Shown in pieces: positions 55,709 to 64,000 of a stretch of DNA of 64,000 bases. How positions within the stretch are numbered: position 1 is the first letter of the stretch; each line of letters starts with the position of its first letter. The translations under genes and the position numbers were made by a program. The DNA comes from Oceanobacillus halotolerans. Its GTDB lineage: Bacteria; Bacillota; Bacilli; Bacillales; Amphibacillaceae. The stretch is from positions 1 to 64,000 of the forward strand of contig NZ_WIXL01000016.1 of NCBI RefSeq assembly GCF_010993955.1, written 5' to 3'. The notes under the pieces were generated by a model, which was given only the letters and a program-made list of their open reading frames with translations, made no database searches and was not told the origin of the DNA.

Positions 55709-57152
55709 CTATGTTCGATTCCAAAACCGTTGCTGAGCGATAGCTTTGACGAACTCCTCACTGAAGTTAGGATTATTTGCTGCAAAAACAACTCCAGCTA
55801 AGTTATTTTCCTCCGATGCTTGAATATAGGTCTGTGCAGTTGCTGCAACACCAATCGGTTTATAATGTTTGTATGCTATACCTATAAAATTCTTAATATC
55901 CTGATTGAATTTTGCTTCGTTTTCAGAACTTCCACCAGCGACATAGAGTGAGTCATACAAGGTAGGGTTCGTTGTTAGAAAGGTGTTATTAACGTTGATT
56001 TTTGTGCCGTCTGTCCCTGTAACCGTACCAAATTTCTCACCAATAAAATCTATAAAAACACCATATTCCTGAAGCATATCGGACGTATGCTTTACCTCTT
56101 TCCCGTTAAAACCATTGCCGACAAGAACGCCCACCTTTAACGAATATGGATATTTTGGTGAATTTACTTGGCTAAGGGCTGGGGAATTTGATGTAACTGA
56201 AACCTGTACGCTGCTTGGATGGTTTACCCCGACATATTCAGCAATGGCAGTTGCCAACCCTTCATCAACACTGCCAAACATATCAACAACTTGCTGGCGA
56301 ACAGATTGGCTTTTTAATTTTCCGAGTTGAAAGTAAAATGCTTGCATAATATGCTGTTCCCGCCGATAGTTAGTGCTTTCTCCATTAACAATGAATGAAC
56401 GCCAAGGTCAGGCTTCCAATGAAATCTTACAAAGATTGCCTTTCCGTTCTTGTTTACAAATTGGAATGTATTAATACTGTCCCCTTCCATCATTCGCCAA
56501 CTTCTGGGAGCGGGTCGATCAGACATTGTCCACATAATGAAATGAACCGATGCTTGATTATTGGCAACAAAATCCCAAAAATTATCATGAGCTGCTGAGG
56601 CTTGTGGAATATCATTATGTGGCTCTGGATTAAGCGCGTGTATTGCATCCGCTAATTTAAAGGCATCGTTAAGAATGAATACAGGAAAAGATAATGCTAC
56701 TAAATCGTAACTACCTTCTGCTGTATAAAATTTGGTAGAAAAGCCGCGTGGACCTAGTGTGGTATCACTTGATCCCTTATTTCCTTGCAATTTGGAAAAC
56801 CGAACAAACAAATACGGGTGTCTTTGTCCCTGGTTCTTGTAAAAACAGGCTTTGGTATATTGTTTCATTGACTTATATAATTCAAATTCCCCATGTGCCC
56901 CGAATCCTCTTGCTTGAACAACTCTTTCTGGTATCCGTTCCTGGTCAAAATTCATCTGCTTTTCGATAAAATGAAAGTCTTCCATTAATGCAGGACCACG
57001 GTCACCAGCTTTTAAGGTGTTCTCATCATTTGAAATTTTCACGGCTTCATCGGTTGTAAGTTGCTTACCTGTATCTATAACGCGATATTGTTCTAATTGC
57101 TTATTTTTTTATTTACATTCACCCTTTCTTTGTTACTTCTTGATTTATCCAT
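55709..57152 (-). pseudogene. broken large-subunit catalase gene
   Basis: Reading the minus strand, ATG at 57152 begins a short N-terminus. A 7-base A run (57104-57110) shifts the frame; one more A would rejoin it to EQYRVIDTGKQLTTDEAVKI and the catalase core. The core (to about 56314) shows RIPERVVQARGFGAHGEFE, GPRGFSTKFYTAEGSYDLV and KFY/RSWRMMEG-like family segments. It then breaks near GVHSLLMEKA. A second frame (56347 to 55709) resumes with QAFYFQLGKLKSQSV and the C-terminal DJ-1/GATase-like domain of large (KatE-type) catalases. About 270-300 residues, including the haem-tyrosine region, are deleted. The active-site His in VVHARG is Gln. It cannot be an active catalase. Confidence 0.88.
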
Positions 57153-57267
57153 GTTATCTCACCTCACGTAATTTTTCACACTCCTGTATACATATGTTCT
57201 AAACCGATAAGTTATGCTAGTTGACTAGTGAGGGCCCACCTCTTACCTGGTTCCAAAGAAAAGAGTT

Positions 57268-57296
57268 TTTCATTTTTTTGGAAACTATAGTATGAT
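57268..57296 (+). promoter_or_regulatory. possible promoter of the acetyltransferase gene
   Basis: TTTCAT (57268-57273) and TATGAT (57291-57296), spacer 17. The -35 box is weak, but the site is 20 bases before the start codon. Confidence 0.45.
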
Positions 57297-57315
57297 AGGT
57301 AAGAAAAGGAGGAGT

Positions 57316-58491
57316 ATGACATTGAACGGAATTCAGTCCTTACATACTTCAGATTATGATGAGATTTTTGCACTATCGCAATATGCTTTTCAATATGAAC
57401 TAACAGAAAGAGAATTAGAAAAGAAAAAACAGGAAGCATGGCGTCATAAAATATGGGGCTATAGGCTAGATGGGCAACTTGCTGCAAAGCTTCATCTTAT
57501 TCCACTTCCTTGTTATGTAAATGGGAAAGTCGTACAAATGGGCGGAATTAGCTCAGTTGCAACTTGGCCAGAGTATCGCAGGCAAGGGATGGTTAAAGAT
57601 CTACTTTTTCATGCATTATCATTTATGAAGGAAAATGGACAACTTCTATCATTTTTACATCCTTTTTCCTTTTCATTCTATCGACAATATGGTTGGGCGT
57701 ATACATTTAATGAAAAGCAGTATACTATCCCAATGGGAGCATTAAAAAAGAAATGGCATGCAACTGGCTATGTACAACGGACGAAAGATCTGGATATATT
57801 GCAGGAATTATACACAGCTTATGCACAGCACTATAATGGAATGCTTGTCCGTGATGAAAAATGGTGGGAACAGCGTGTGTTTAGACATAAGAGGCATGCT
57901 GTAGTGGCGTATAATGAACAAAAGGAAGCTGTTGGTTATCTTCTTTATACTGTAAAAGATAATATTTTTACGGTCCATGAGATCATCTATCATAATGTCA
58001 ATGCAAGGAAGCTATTAGTAACTTTTATCGCTAATCATGATTCAATGGCTAAAGAGGTAAAATTAATAGCTCCAGAAAATGATAATTTAGCATTATTAGT
58101 AGATGAACCAAGATTTGAACAAACAATAAAACCCTATTTCATGGCACGAATTGTTGATGTATTAGCTTTTTTAAAGCAATATCGATTTGAGGGGACTCTA
58201 GAACAGTCTATTGTGTTACAGGTGTCAGATCCATTTTTTCCTGAAAATGAGGGAACCTATTATATTAATGGTCTAGATCAATCAGGGGTAATAAATGTTA
58301 CGCATGGCCGTCAGTTATCCACTAAATCCAGTATTCACTGTTCCATTCAAATGCTCACAGCGATGTTATTAGGATTTAAGCGACCAACAGAGCTATTAAA
58401 TCTCGGGTTAATAAGTGGTGATAGAAGACAGGTTGAAGCCTTAGACAAACATATACCAAACAGGCAAACGTTTCTATCTGACTTCTTTTAA
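57316..58491 (+). CDS. GNAT-family N-acetyltransferase, Eis-like
   Basis: The 391-residue protein looks like the Eis group: an N-terminal GNAT domain with the acetyl-CoA loop VATWPEYRRQGMVKDLL (about 80-96), a second GNAT-like part, and a C-terminal SCP2-like region. Members acetylate amines, and some modify aminoglycosides or polyamines; the substrate here is unknown. ATG 57316 (MTLNGIQ) follows AAAGGAGGAG; an ATG at 57292 lies before it. It stands between a broken catalase gene and two small membrane proteins, a spot where B. subtilis has ybaJ and ybaK. Confidence 0.82.
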   Translation: MTLNGIQSLHTSDYDEIFALSQYAFQYELTERELEKKKQEAWRHKIWGYRLDGQLAAKLHLIPLPCYVNGKVVQMGGISSVATWPEYRRQGMVKDLLFHALSFMKENGQLLSFLHPFSFSFYRQYGWAYTFNEKQYTIPMGALKKKWHATGYVQRTKDLDILQELYTAYAQHYNGMLVRDEKWWEQRVFRHKRHAVVAYNEQKEAVGYLLYTVKDNIFTVHEIIYHNVNARKLLVTFIANHDSMAKEVKLIAPENDNLALLVDEPRFEQTIKPYFMARIVDVLAFLKQYRFEGTLEQSIVLQVSDPFFPENEGTYYINGLDQSGVINVTHGRQLSTKSSIHCSIQMLTAMLLGFKRPTELLNLGLISGDRRQVEALDKHIPNRQTFLSDFF

Positions 58492-58602
58492 GTAAATTTA
58501 GCGGAGATAACAAAATAATAGAAACTTATCCCAATCTACGGTAGAATAAAATCAACTGAAATTGTTTATTGGTATGAACTGGAATAGAAAGGTGGTTATC
58601 CA

Positions 58603-59016
58603 GTGGAAGTCGTTTATTTGGCATCATTATTAATTGCGATCGCATTTGCAATCATTACAGGCTATATTATTGTAACATTAAGACGTGTTACGAGCATGAT
58701 GACAACTGTTAGCAAATCATTAAGTAAAACGGAAAGACAGCTTCAATACATAACACCAGAATTAAAACAGTCTGTACGTGAGACAAGCTCAATCATTGAC
58801 GAGATGGAAGATAATTTGCAGCATACAGATGACGTATTTAACACATTAGAAAATACTGGTGAAGCACTTCATCATATCAATCAGCTTTCTCAGGATAAGA
58901 TGAATGAATTGGCTCAGGAGCTTAAAACTAATAGAGCAGATTCTTTACTAAAAAGTGTTGTTTGGAGTGAAGCAGCTTACTTATTATATTCAAAATGGAA
59001 AAAGAATGAAAAATAG
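58603..59016 (+). CDS. DUF948-like membrane/coiled-coil protein
   Basis: A 137-residue protein with one N-terminal transmembrane helix (VVYLASLLIAIAFAIITGYI, about 3-22) and a long helical, coiled-coil-like region rich in Lys, Glu and Thr. The pattern fits DUF948 (YtxG-like) general-stress proteins; the function is unknown. It starts at GTG 58603 after AAAGGTGG. A second protein of the same design follows at once, so they may act as a pair. Confidence 0.7.
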   Translation: MEVVYLASLLIAIAFAIITGYIIVTLRRVTSMMTTVSKSLSKTERQLQYITPELKQSVRETSSIIDEMEDNLQHTDDVFNTLENTGEALHHINQLSQDKMNELAQELKTNRADSLLKSVVWSEAAYLLYSKWKKNEK

Positions 59017-59033
59017 ATGAAAGAGGGATGGAA

Positions 59034-59369
59034 ATGGATTTAGTAGGAATTGGTGTATTAATAATCGGGGTAGCATTTTTGGTATTAGCAATCTTTGTGG
59101 CGCATGCCCTACACAATTTAGCAAATGTTCTTCATGGGGTAGAAAAAACAGTTGATCAATTACCAGATCAGTTAGATGAGGTTTTTAAGGAATCTGCAGG
59201 ACTTATTCATGAAAGCAATGATACAATAAAAGATGTAAATGAAAAATTAAAAGCATTAAATCCAATGTTTCAAATTGTAAATGATGTTGGAAATGTAACA
59301 AGAAAATTTTCATCTTCATTAGTCAAAGTTACCGATTCGATTGGTATGAAAAAGAATAAAACGAAATAA
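59034..59369 (+). CDS. second DUF948-like membrane/coiled-coil protein
   Basis: A 111-residue protein: one transmembrane helix (GIGVLIIGVAFLVLAIFVAH, about 5-24) then an amphipathic helical region and a Lys-rich tail (KKNKTK). It belongs to the same DUF948-like type as the gene before it, 17 bases upstream. I chose ATG 59034 (MDLVGIG), six bases after AGAGGG; ATG 59028 abuts the site. A terminator follows. Confidence 0.7.
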   Translation: MDLVGIGVLIIGVAFLVLAIFVAHALHNLANVLHGVEKTVDQLPDQLDEVFKESAGLIHESNDTIKDVNEKLKALNPMFQIVNDVGNVTRKFSSSLVKVTDSIGMKKNKTK

Positions 59370-59378
59370 TAAAAGTAA

Positions 59379-59405
59379 AAATCCCCTAGTTAAGGGGATT
59401 TTTTA
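59379..59405 (+). terminator. terminator after the DUF948-like pair
   Basis: AAATCCCC and GGGGATTTTTT pair around TAGTTAA, with six T. Confidence 0.88.
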
Positions 59406-59497
59406 ATATTAGAATGAATCTCATATTGCAAGCCATTCCACAGTCATATTCACATACCTTGTCCCATAGGATAAAAAGAGCATAGGATAAGGGGCGA

Positions 59498-60226
59498 ATG
59501 AGAATGGGACGAGTTAGCAATATTGTTTTATGGGTAATGGGTGCGGCATTATTAGTTGTTTTAATTCAGTTTCCGATTCAAAAGGCTGAAACAACCTGGG
59601 AGACATGGTCACTTCCACTATCAGGTAAGACGATTGTTATTGACCCCGGACATGGTGGTCCAGATGGTGGAGCGGTTGGAGCAGATGAAACATTGGAAAA
59701 AGATATTTCTTTAGCTGTGGCGAAGAAATTACAAGACTACTTGCAACAAGCAGGTGCTCTTGTTTATTTAACCCGTGAGACGGATAAGGATTTGGCAAGT
59801 GAGGAAACAGAAGGACTATCTAAAAGAAAGTCTGAGGATATTCGTAATCGTCTGTCTTTTATTCATGATAAGAATGCAGACTTATTTTTAACCATACATT
59901 TAAATGCAATCCCACAAACACAATGGAGTGGGGCACAGACATTTTACCATCCAAAATTTGATGAAAGCCGTCATTTAGCAAAAATGGTCCAGTCAGAAAT
60001 TACTCATAATCTAGAGAATACGACACGTAAGGCATTAGCTATTAATAGTATTTATTTATTAAAAAATGCAGAAGTTCCTGGAGCATTAGTGGAAATTGGT
60101 TTTCTATCAAATGAAGAAGAACGGGAAAATTTAAAACAAGAAGAATATCAACTAGAAATGGCTGGAAGTATCTATCAAGGAATATTACGATATGTGACAG
60201 AGGATGTTGAGGAAACAGAAGAATAA
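59498..60226 (+). CDS. cwlD: N-acetylmuramoyl-L-alanine amidase CwlD
   Basis: CwlD works in spore-cortex formation, removing peptide so that muramic-delta-lactam can be made. The 242-residue protein has an N-terminal signal anchor (IVLWVMGAALLVVLI) and an Amidase_3 domain with zinc ligands in IDPGHGGPDGGAVG (about 48-61), IHLNAIP and EIGFLSN. ATG 59498 lies close to AAGGGG; ATG 59504 is the better spaced alternative. salA follows, as in B. subtilis. Confidence 0.95.
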   Translation: MRMGRVSNIVLWVMGAALLVVLIQFPIQKAETTWETWSLPLSGKTIVIDPGHGGPDGGAVGADETLEKDISLAVAKKLQDYLQQAGALVYLTRETDKDLASEETEGLSKRKSEDIRNRLSFIHDKNADLFLTIHLNAIPQTQWSGAQTFYHPKFDESRHLAKMVQSEITHNLENTTRKALAINSIYLLKNAEVPGALVEIGFLSNEEERENLKQEEYQLEMAGSIYQGILRYVTEDVEETEE

Positions 60227-60375
60227 TTATTTCCGTCCTTTTCTATTTTAAAGTGTCTACCATCCGAATGATTCATATCACTTAGAATTTCGATAATTTA
60301 TGTTATACTACTGGTGAATGCTAATCATGGAATGGACAAGTTCCATTAGACGTTAGAAAGGGATGGTGACATAAT

Positions 60376-61434
60376 TTGTTAACACAAGAAGAAGTTGTAG
60401 AACTACTTAATCCTGTCAAGGATCCATTTTTACATAGAACGTTTGAAGAAACTGGTGGCGTAAAATCGGTTACGATTAAAGAAGAGAAAAAACATGTTAG
60501 TGTAAAGGTCGCAATTGGAAAAACAAATACAGCTGAGCAAATGCAACTACAGCAAGAAATAGTAGGGATCTTAAAGAAAAATGGTGCCACTACAGTTGGA
60601 TTGCGCTTTGAGCAACTATCTGATGAAGTTATTCAAAAGTATCAGCCAGCTGCTGACCAGGATAAAGAAGAAACCTTAATGGGTGGTGCCAAACAGCCTC
60701 ACTTTATTACAGTCGCAAGTGGTAAGGGTGGTGTTGGGAAATCAACGGTTACCGTTAACTTAGCGATGGCATTAATGCGTCTTGGGAAAAAAGTTGGCAT
60801 TATTGATGCTGACATATATGGGTTCAGTGTCCCAGATATGATGGGGATTGAGAATAGGCCCGCTGTTCGTGGAGAAAAAATTATTCCCGTTGAACGGTTT
60901 GGGGTAAAAGTTATTTCAATGGGCTTCTTTGTAGAAGATAATTCTCCAATTATTTGGAGAGGTCCAATGCTAGGGAAAATGTTAAATAGTTTCTTTAAAG
61001 AGGTTGAGTGGGGCGATTTAGACTATTTACTACTAGACTTACCACCAGGAACAGGGGATATTGCAATGGATGTCCATGAACTGTTACCAACCAGTAAAGA
61101 AGTTATAGTGACGACACCACATCCAACAGCTGCATTTGTCGCGGCGCGTGCTGGACAAATGGCATTAAAGACAAATCATGAAATTCTTGGTGTTGTTGAA
61201 AATATGGCATATTTTGAAAGTAAAAAGACTGGAGAAAAAGAGTATGTCTTTGGACAAGGTGGCGGTGAAAAGCTAGCAGAAGTGTTAAAAACAAAAGTAC
61301 TAGGTCAGTTACCGTTACAACAGCCATATGAAGAAGAGGATGTCTTTGCACCTTCTGTTTATCAACAAGACCACCCATTGGGAAAAGAATATCATAAAAT
61401 CGCATCAAAAGTAGTTGCTAAAATGGAAGAATAA
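60376..61434 (+). CDS. salA: Mrp-family P-loop ATPase SalA
   Basis: SalA/Mrp is an ATP-binding protein of the Mrp/NBP35 group. In B. subtilis SalA affects scoC and exoprotease expression; relatives handle iron-sulfur clusters. The 352-residue protein has an N-terminal MIP18-like domain (1-100) and the deviant P-loop ASGKGGVGKST (about 114-124), with DIYGFSVPDMMG and DLPPGTGDIAMD. It starts at TTG 60376 after AAAGGGATGG. A terminator follows. Confidence 0.93.
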   Translation: MLTQEEVVELLNPVKDPFLHRTFEETGGVKSVTIKEEKKHVSVKVAIGKTNTAEQMQLQQEIVGILKKNGATTVGLRFEQLSDEVIQKYQPAADQDKEETLMGGAKQPHFITVASGKGGVGKSTVTVNLAMALMRLGKKVGIIDADIYGFSVPDMMGIENRPAVRGEKIIPVERFGVKVISMGFFVEDNSPIIWRGPMLGKMLNSFFKEVEWGDLDYLLLDLPPGTGDIAMDVHELLPTSKEVIVTTPHPTAAFVAARAGQMALKTNHEILGVVENMAYFESKKTGEKEYVFGQGGGEKLAEVLKTKVLGQLPLQQPYEEEDVFAPSVYQQDHPLGKEYHKIASKVVAKMEE

Positions 61435-61449
61435 TCGAGTGGCGTAATA

Positions 61450-61485
61450 AAGAAGGGGAGCAGTATATTGCCACCCCTTCTTTTT
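61450..61485. terminator. terminator between salA and gerD
   Basis: AAGAAGGGG pairs with CCCCTTCTTTTT. The T run serves salA. The reverse strand has a weaker T run for gerD. Confidence 0.85.
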
Positions 61486-61512
61486 CATTACATATAGTAA
61501 GTAACTTTGACA

Positions 61513-62142
61513 TTAACTGGAGCCACCGCCAGATCCACCACCAGATCCGCCAGAGCCGCCTCCAGATCCACCACCGCCTTGACCTGATTCACCGCTCCCT
61601 TGCTTTTCAGCAGCTTTTATTAATATTTCTTGTATTTTTGCTTGGAATGTCGGTGTCTCTAAGGTTTGCTGGATGGATTCTTCTAAATGAGATTGGAATT
61701 CCTGTCCTTTTAAAACAGATAGTATCTGATCGGACATTTTTGGATCTTTTAATACATCAAGCATTTGTTGCTGATATTCGGAGTCACTCATTAAATCCTT
61801 CATCAATTTTTTTTGTTCACTTGAAATGGACTCGGCATAGGTTTTGACAAACTCGGGGTCCTCGAATAGTTTGGACCACATTTCCGTCCCTTTATCAGAA
61901 GTAAGTGTATTAGAAATGGAACTTTTTACGACTTCTGAATTGATAACAAGTTCTTCTTTCATTTCTTCATCCGTTAATATTTCGCGTAAGGCTTTTTTTC
62001 CATCTTCGGTTTGTAATATGTCAACGACCATTTTTTTCGTTGTATCGTATTCTCCATCTTCACCTGAAGTGCTTTGTCCTCCACCACAGGCTGTTATAAA
62101 TAAAGCTAGTCCAATGAATGAGATAAGAATCGCACGAACCAT
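61513..62142 (-). CDS. gerD: spore germination lipoprotein GerD
   Basis: GerD is a spore inner-membrane lipoprotein required for clustering of germinant receptors. The 209-residue protein has a lipoprotein signal ending in the lipobox ITAC (Cys 19), a long helical region, and a Gly/Ser tail (about 180-209) of repeated GGGSGG units. It starts at ATG 62142 behind AAAGGAGG. It faces salA and is divergent from kbaA. A forespore promoter is expected but not clearly seen. Confidence 0.93.
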   Translation of the reverse strand: MVRAILISFIGLALFITACGGGQSTSGEDGEYDTTKKMVVDILQTEDGKKALREILTDEEMKEELVINSEVVKSSISNTLTSDKGTEMWSKLFEDPEFVKTYAESISSEQKKLMKDLMSDSEYQQQMLDVLKDPKMSDQILSVLKGQEFQSHLEESIQQTLETPTFQAKIQEILIKAAEKQGSGESGQGGGGSGGGSGGSGGGSGGGSS

Positions 62143-62310
62143 TCGGTATCCTCCTTTCTCTTATTTTTAATATTCGTTTGGTCCTAAAAAATATGCGCCT
62201 CAGAAAGGAAAAACATGTCGTTTCATGATAAAATACAGAGTGGGATGACATGAGTAGTTATAGCCTATGTTCTTAAAACAGTAGAGGTATACACGCAGGA
62301 GGAAATTGAT

Positions 62311-62925
62311 TTGAATACACGAAAAGTAGTCGGTTTATTTTGGAAAACATTATTGATTGGTGGAGTAGCAGGATTATTAACCAGTTTCTTTGTAATGTCT
62401 GAGGAATATGCAAAAAACTTAAGTCCCTTTAATTTAATGGAATTAAGCGGACTAGTTGTTTTTTTTCTAGGTCTAGGTTTTGTATTTAGTGTGGTTAGTC
62501 AGACTGGCTTCTTTGCATATTTGTTTATTAATCGATTAGGCTTAGGATTGTTTCGGACATTTTGGCCAACTGTACAAGTTTTAGTGGTCGCATTTGTCGT
62601 ATTCGATTTGGTATATTTCCCTTATCAAGCAACAAAAGGGGACGTTTCGGTTTTTTGGTATATACTAATGGCTACAGCGATTTTTATTTATGGCTGGATT
62701 ATTGCAAAGATAAAAGCAAAAGAAACACATCAACGTGCCTTTATTCCAGCATTATTTTTTATGGTTGTGATAACAGCAATCGAATGGGTACCAGGTTTAC
62801 GAGCAGAGGGGACAGACTATGCATGGTTAATGATCATTACGTTATTAGCATGTAATACGTATCAATTATTAATACTCCACCGTTTAACAAATAACGAATC
62901 TAATAGCAAAACAAAGTCTAATTAG
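62311..62925 (+). CDS. kbaA: KinB-signalling protein KbaA
   Basis: KbaA is a membrane protein needed for activity of the sporulation kinase KinB. The 204-residue product is very hydrophobic with six predicted helices, including VVFFLGLGFVFSVVSQTGFF (about 50-69). It starts at TTG 62311 after GGAGG. It stands between gerD and pdaB, as in B. subtilis. Confidence 0.93.
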   Translation: MNTRKVVGLFWKTLLIGGVAGLLTSFFVMSEEYAKNLSPFNLMELSGLVVFFLGLGFVFSVVSQTGFFAYLFINRLGLGLFRTFWPTVQVLVVAFVVFDLVYFPYQATKGDVSVFWYILMATAIFIYGWIIAKIKAKETHQRAFIPALFFMVVITAIEWVPGLRAEGTDYAWLMIITLLACNTYQLLILHRLTNNESNSKTKSN

Positions 62926-62926
62926 T

Positions 62927-62963
62927 AAACCCCCTGGTGAAGCAATATCATCAGGGGGTTTTT
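62927..62963. terminator. bidirectional terminator between kbaA and pdaB
   Basis: AAACCCCCTG and CAGGGGGTTT pair with A and T runs on both sides, fitting the two convergent genes. Confidence 0.92.
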
Positions 62964-63722
62964 CTATTCGATTAACTCGGATTCTGCATGTGCTTGGTTA
63001 ATTAACTCTGAAATCGGGACAAACTGAAAGCCTTTATTTTTTAAACCTGGCAATATTGTTTTTAACGCATCTTCCGTTTGTTTTACAGAGTCTGAAGCGT
63101 GTAATAATATAATATCTCCGTTAGCGGTCTCCTCCATGACAAAATCAATGATTTTTTGAGTACCGGGATTTTCCCAATCATTTGGGTTCACATTCCAATG
63201 TATGACCTCAAAACCCATTTCTTCGGCTAACTCAATGATCTCTTTATTAAATTGTCCATGTGGAGGACGAAGGAGATTCGCATCTTCATATCCTAACTTT
63301 CGAAATACCTCTTTGGCTTGTAATAAATCTTTTCGTACTTGTTCAGGTTCTTGATCAAGATAACTTTTATATCGATAGCCTAACATTCCCAGTTCATGTT
63401 CTTGATCTGTTATTTGTTCGACCAAATCTGGATGCCTTTCTGCCCATTCACCACTAACGAAAAAGGTGGCTTGTATTTGATTTTCTTCTAATTGGTTCAA
63501 GATATCTGAAAGTCGTTCCTCTCCCCAACTTATATTAAAGGTGAGAGCGATATTGGATTCATTAGCATTCCCTTTTGTTAAGGCAACTGGCTCATTCTTA
63601 TCAAATAATGAAAAGGCACCATCCCGTTCAAACCATAGAAAGGTAGCTGTGAAAAAGGCGAATAATATAATAACTGATAAACGTTTCCATCTTTTTAAAC
63701 GTAGAACATAAAAATGTTGCAT
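62964..63722 (-). CDS. pdaB: polysaccharide deacetylase-like spore protein PdaB
   Basis: PdaB (YbaN) is a NodB-fold protein needed for stable mature spores. The 252-residue product has an N-terminal membrane anchor (VIILFAFFTATFLWF) and the NodB domain: motif 1 reads TFNISWGE, where the usual text is TFDISWGD, later RPPHGQFN and a final DIILLHASDSVKQT. The family lacks a normal SHxxxH metal site (here MLGYRYK), so enzymatic activity is uncertain. I chose ATG 63722 (MQHFYV), seven bases after AGGAGG; ATG 63728 is only one base from it. Confidence 0.92.
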   Translation of the reverse strand: MQHFYVLRLKRWKRLSVIILFAFFTATFLWFERDGAFSLFDKNEPVALTKGNANESNIALTFNISWGEERLSDILNQLEENQIQATFFVSGEWAERHPDLVEQITDQEHELGMLGYRYKSYLDQEPEQVRKDLLQAKEVFRKLGYEDANLLRPPHGQFNKEIIELAEEMGFEVIHWNVNPNDWENPGTQKIIDFVMEETANGDIILLHASDSVKQTEDALKTILPGLKNKGFQFVPISELINQAHAESELIE

Positions 63723-63978
63723 GATCATTCCTCCTATACATACTTATTTTATTCTATGAGTGCATTCCCACAATATGAACAAGCTATTATGGATAAATTA
63801 TAAAAAAGTGGAAAGGCTATACACTGTCCTTTTTTCAAAAAAAGTTTATAGAAAGGATAGGGACATGTTTAAAGAGGGTATAGTATTGAAGAAATAATAC
63901 GAAGTGGTGATTTGGAGTAGGTAAAATAGATGATACAAATGTATTTAGAAAAGATACATAAATGATGAGGTGATCATA

Positions 63979-64000
63979 GTGTTAGGATTATTAATAAATG
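63979..64000 (+). CDS. possible gene start at window edge
   Basis: GTG 63979 follows ATGAGGTGAT at a usable distance and opens MLGLLIN before the window ends. Too little is present to name it. Confidence 0.3.

Noticed and set aside
55709-56347. stand-alone DJ-1/PfpI-like gene
   Set aside because: The frame continues upstream into catalase-like sequence, and its start Met lies mid-domain; it is the C-terminal part of the broken catalase.

Overview
This window is a chromosomal segment of a low-GC, endospore-forming member of the Bacillaceae. It resembles Oceanobacillus or Virgibacillus more than Bacillus sensu stricto, but that is an inference from gene order and repeat content. It carries the classic Bacillus order from an rRNA operon end through ctsR-mcsA-mcsB-clpC, radA, a PIN/TRAM gene, gltX, cysE-cysS, sigH, secE-nusG, rplKAJL, rpoBC, the str, S10, spc and alpha operons, the ECF energy-coupling genes, truA, rplM-rpsI, cwlD, salA, gerD, kbaA and pdaB. 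Sporulation genes (sigH, cwlD, gerD, kbaA, pdaB), the McsB/CtsR/ClpC system, a cysteine T-box and an L10 leader all fit a spore-forming Firmicute.

Layout: 1-110 is the 3' end of a 5S rRNA and its terminator. 111-986 is a repeat-rich gap. 987-1688 is an MgtC-like membrane protein. 1758-6404 is the CtsR-controlled protein quality-control operon. 6405-7622 is a repeat island with one repeat nested in another and a small IS200/IS605-like hairpin element. 7623-10503 holds radA and the yacL-like PIN/TRAM gene. 10663-12132 is gltX. 12148-16467 is a T-box-led cysE-cysS-mrnC-rlmB-rae1 cluster. 17009-18942 holds sigH, rpmG, secE and nusG. 18963-22464 holds four ribosomal protein genes and a methyltransferase. 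22461-30470 holds rpoB, rpoC and an L7Ae-like gene. 30609-34970 is rpsL-rpsG-fusA-tuf. 35472-50000 is an uninterrupted S10-spc-alpha block ending in rplQ. 50312-53562 holds ecfA1-ecfA2-ecfT-truA. 54272-55257 is rplM-rpsI with an L13-type leader. 55709-57152 is a broken catalase gene on the minus strand. 57316-59369 holds an acetyltransferase and two small membrane/coiled-coil proteins. 59498-63722 holds cwlD, salA, gerD, kbaA and pdaB.

The genes form the cell's information-processing core: transcription (RpoA, RpoB, RpoC, SigH, NusG), translation (about 30 ribosomal proteins, EF-G, EF-Tu, IF-1, two aminoacyl-tRNA synthetases), rRNA/tRNA modification and processing (RlmB, Mini-III, an RsmC-like enzyme, TruA), secretion (SecE, SecY) and stress proteolysis. 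Spore genes sit at the right end.

Compared with the Bacillus subtilis order, disA, ispD, ispF and map are absent from their usual places. Two dispersed intergenic repeat families, called A and B here, fill nearly every large gap. I found no convincing unknown multi-gene system. The most unusual material is the repeat biology, several structured leaders, and the missing syntenic genes.
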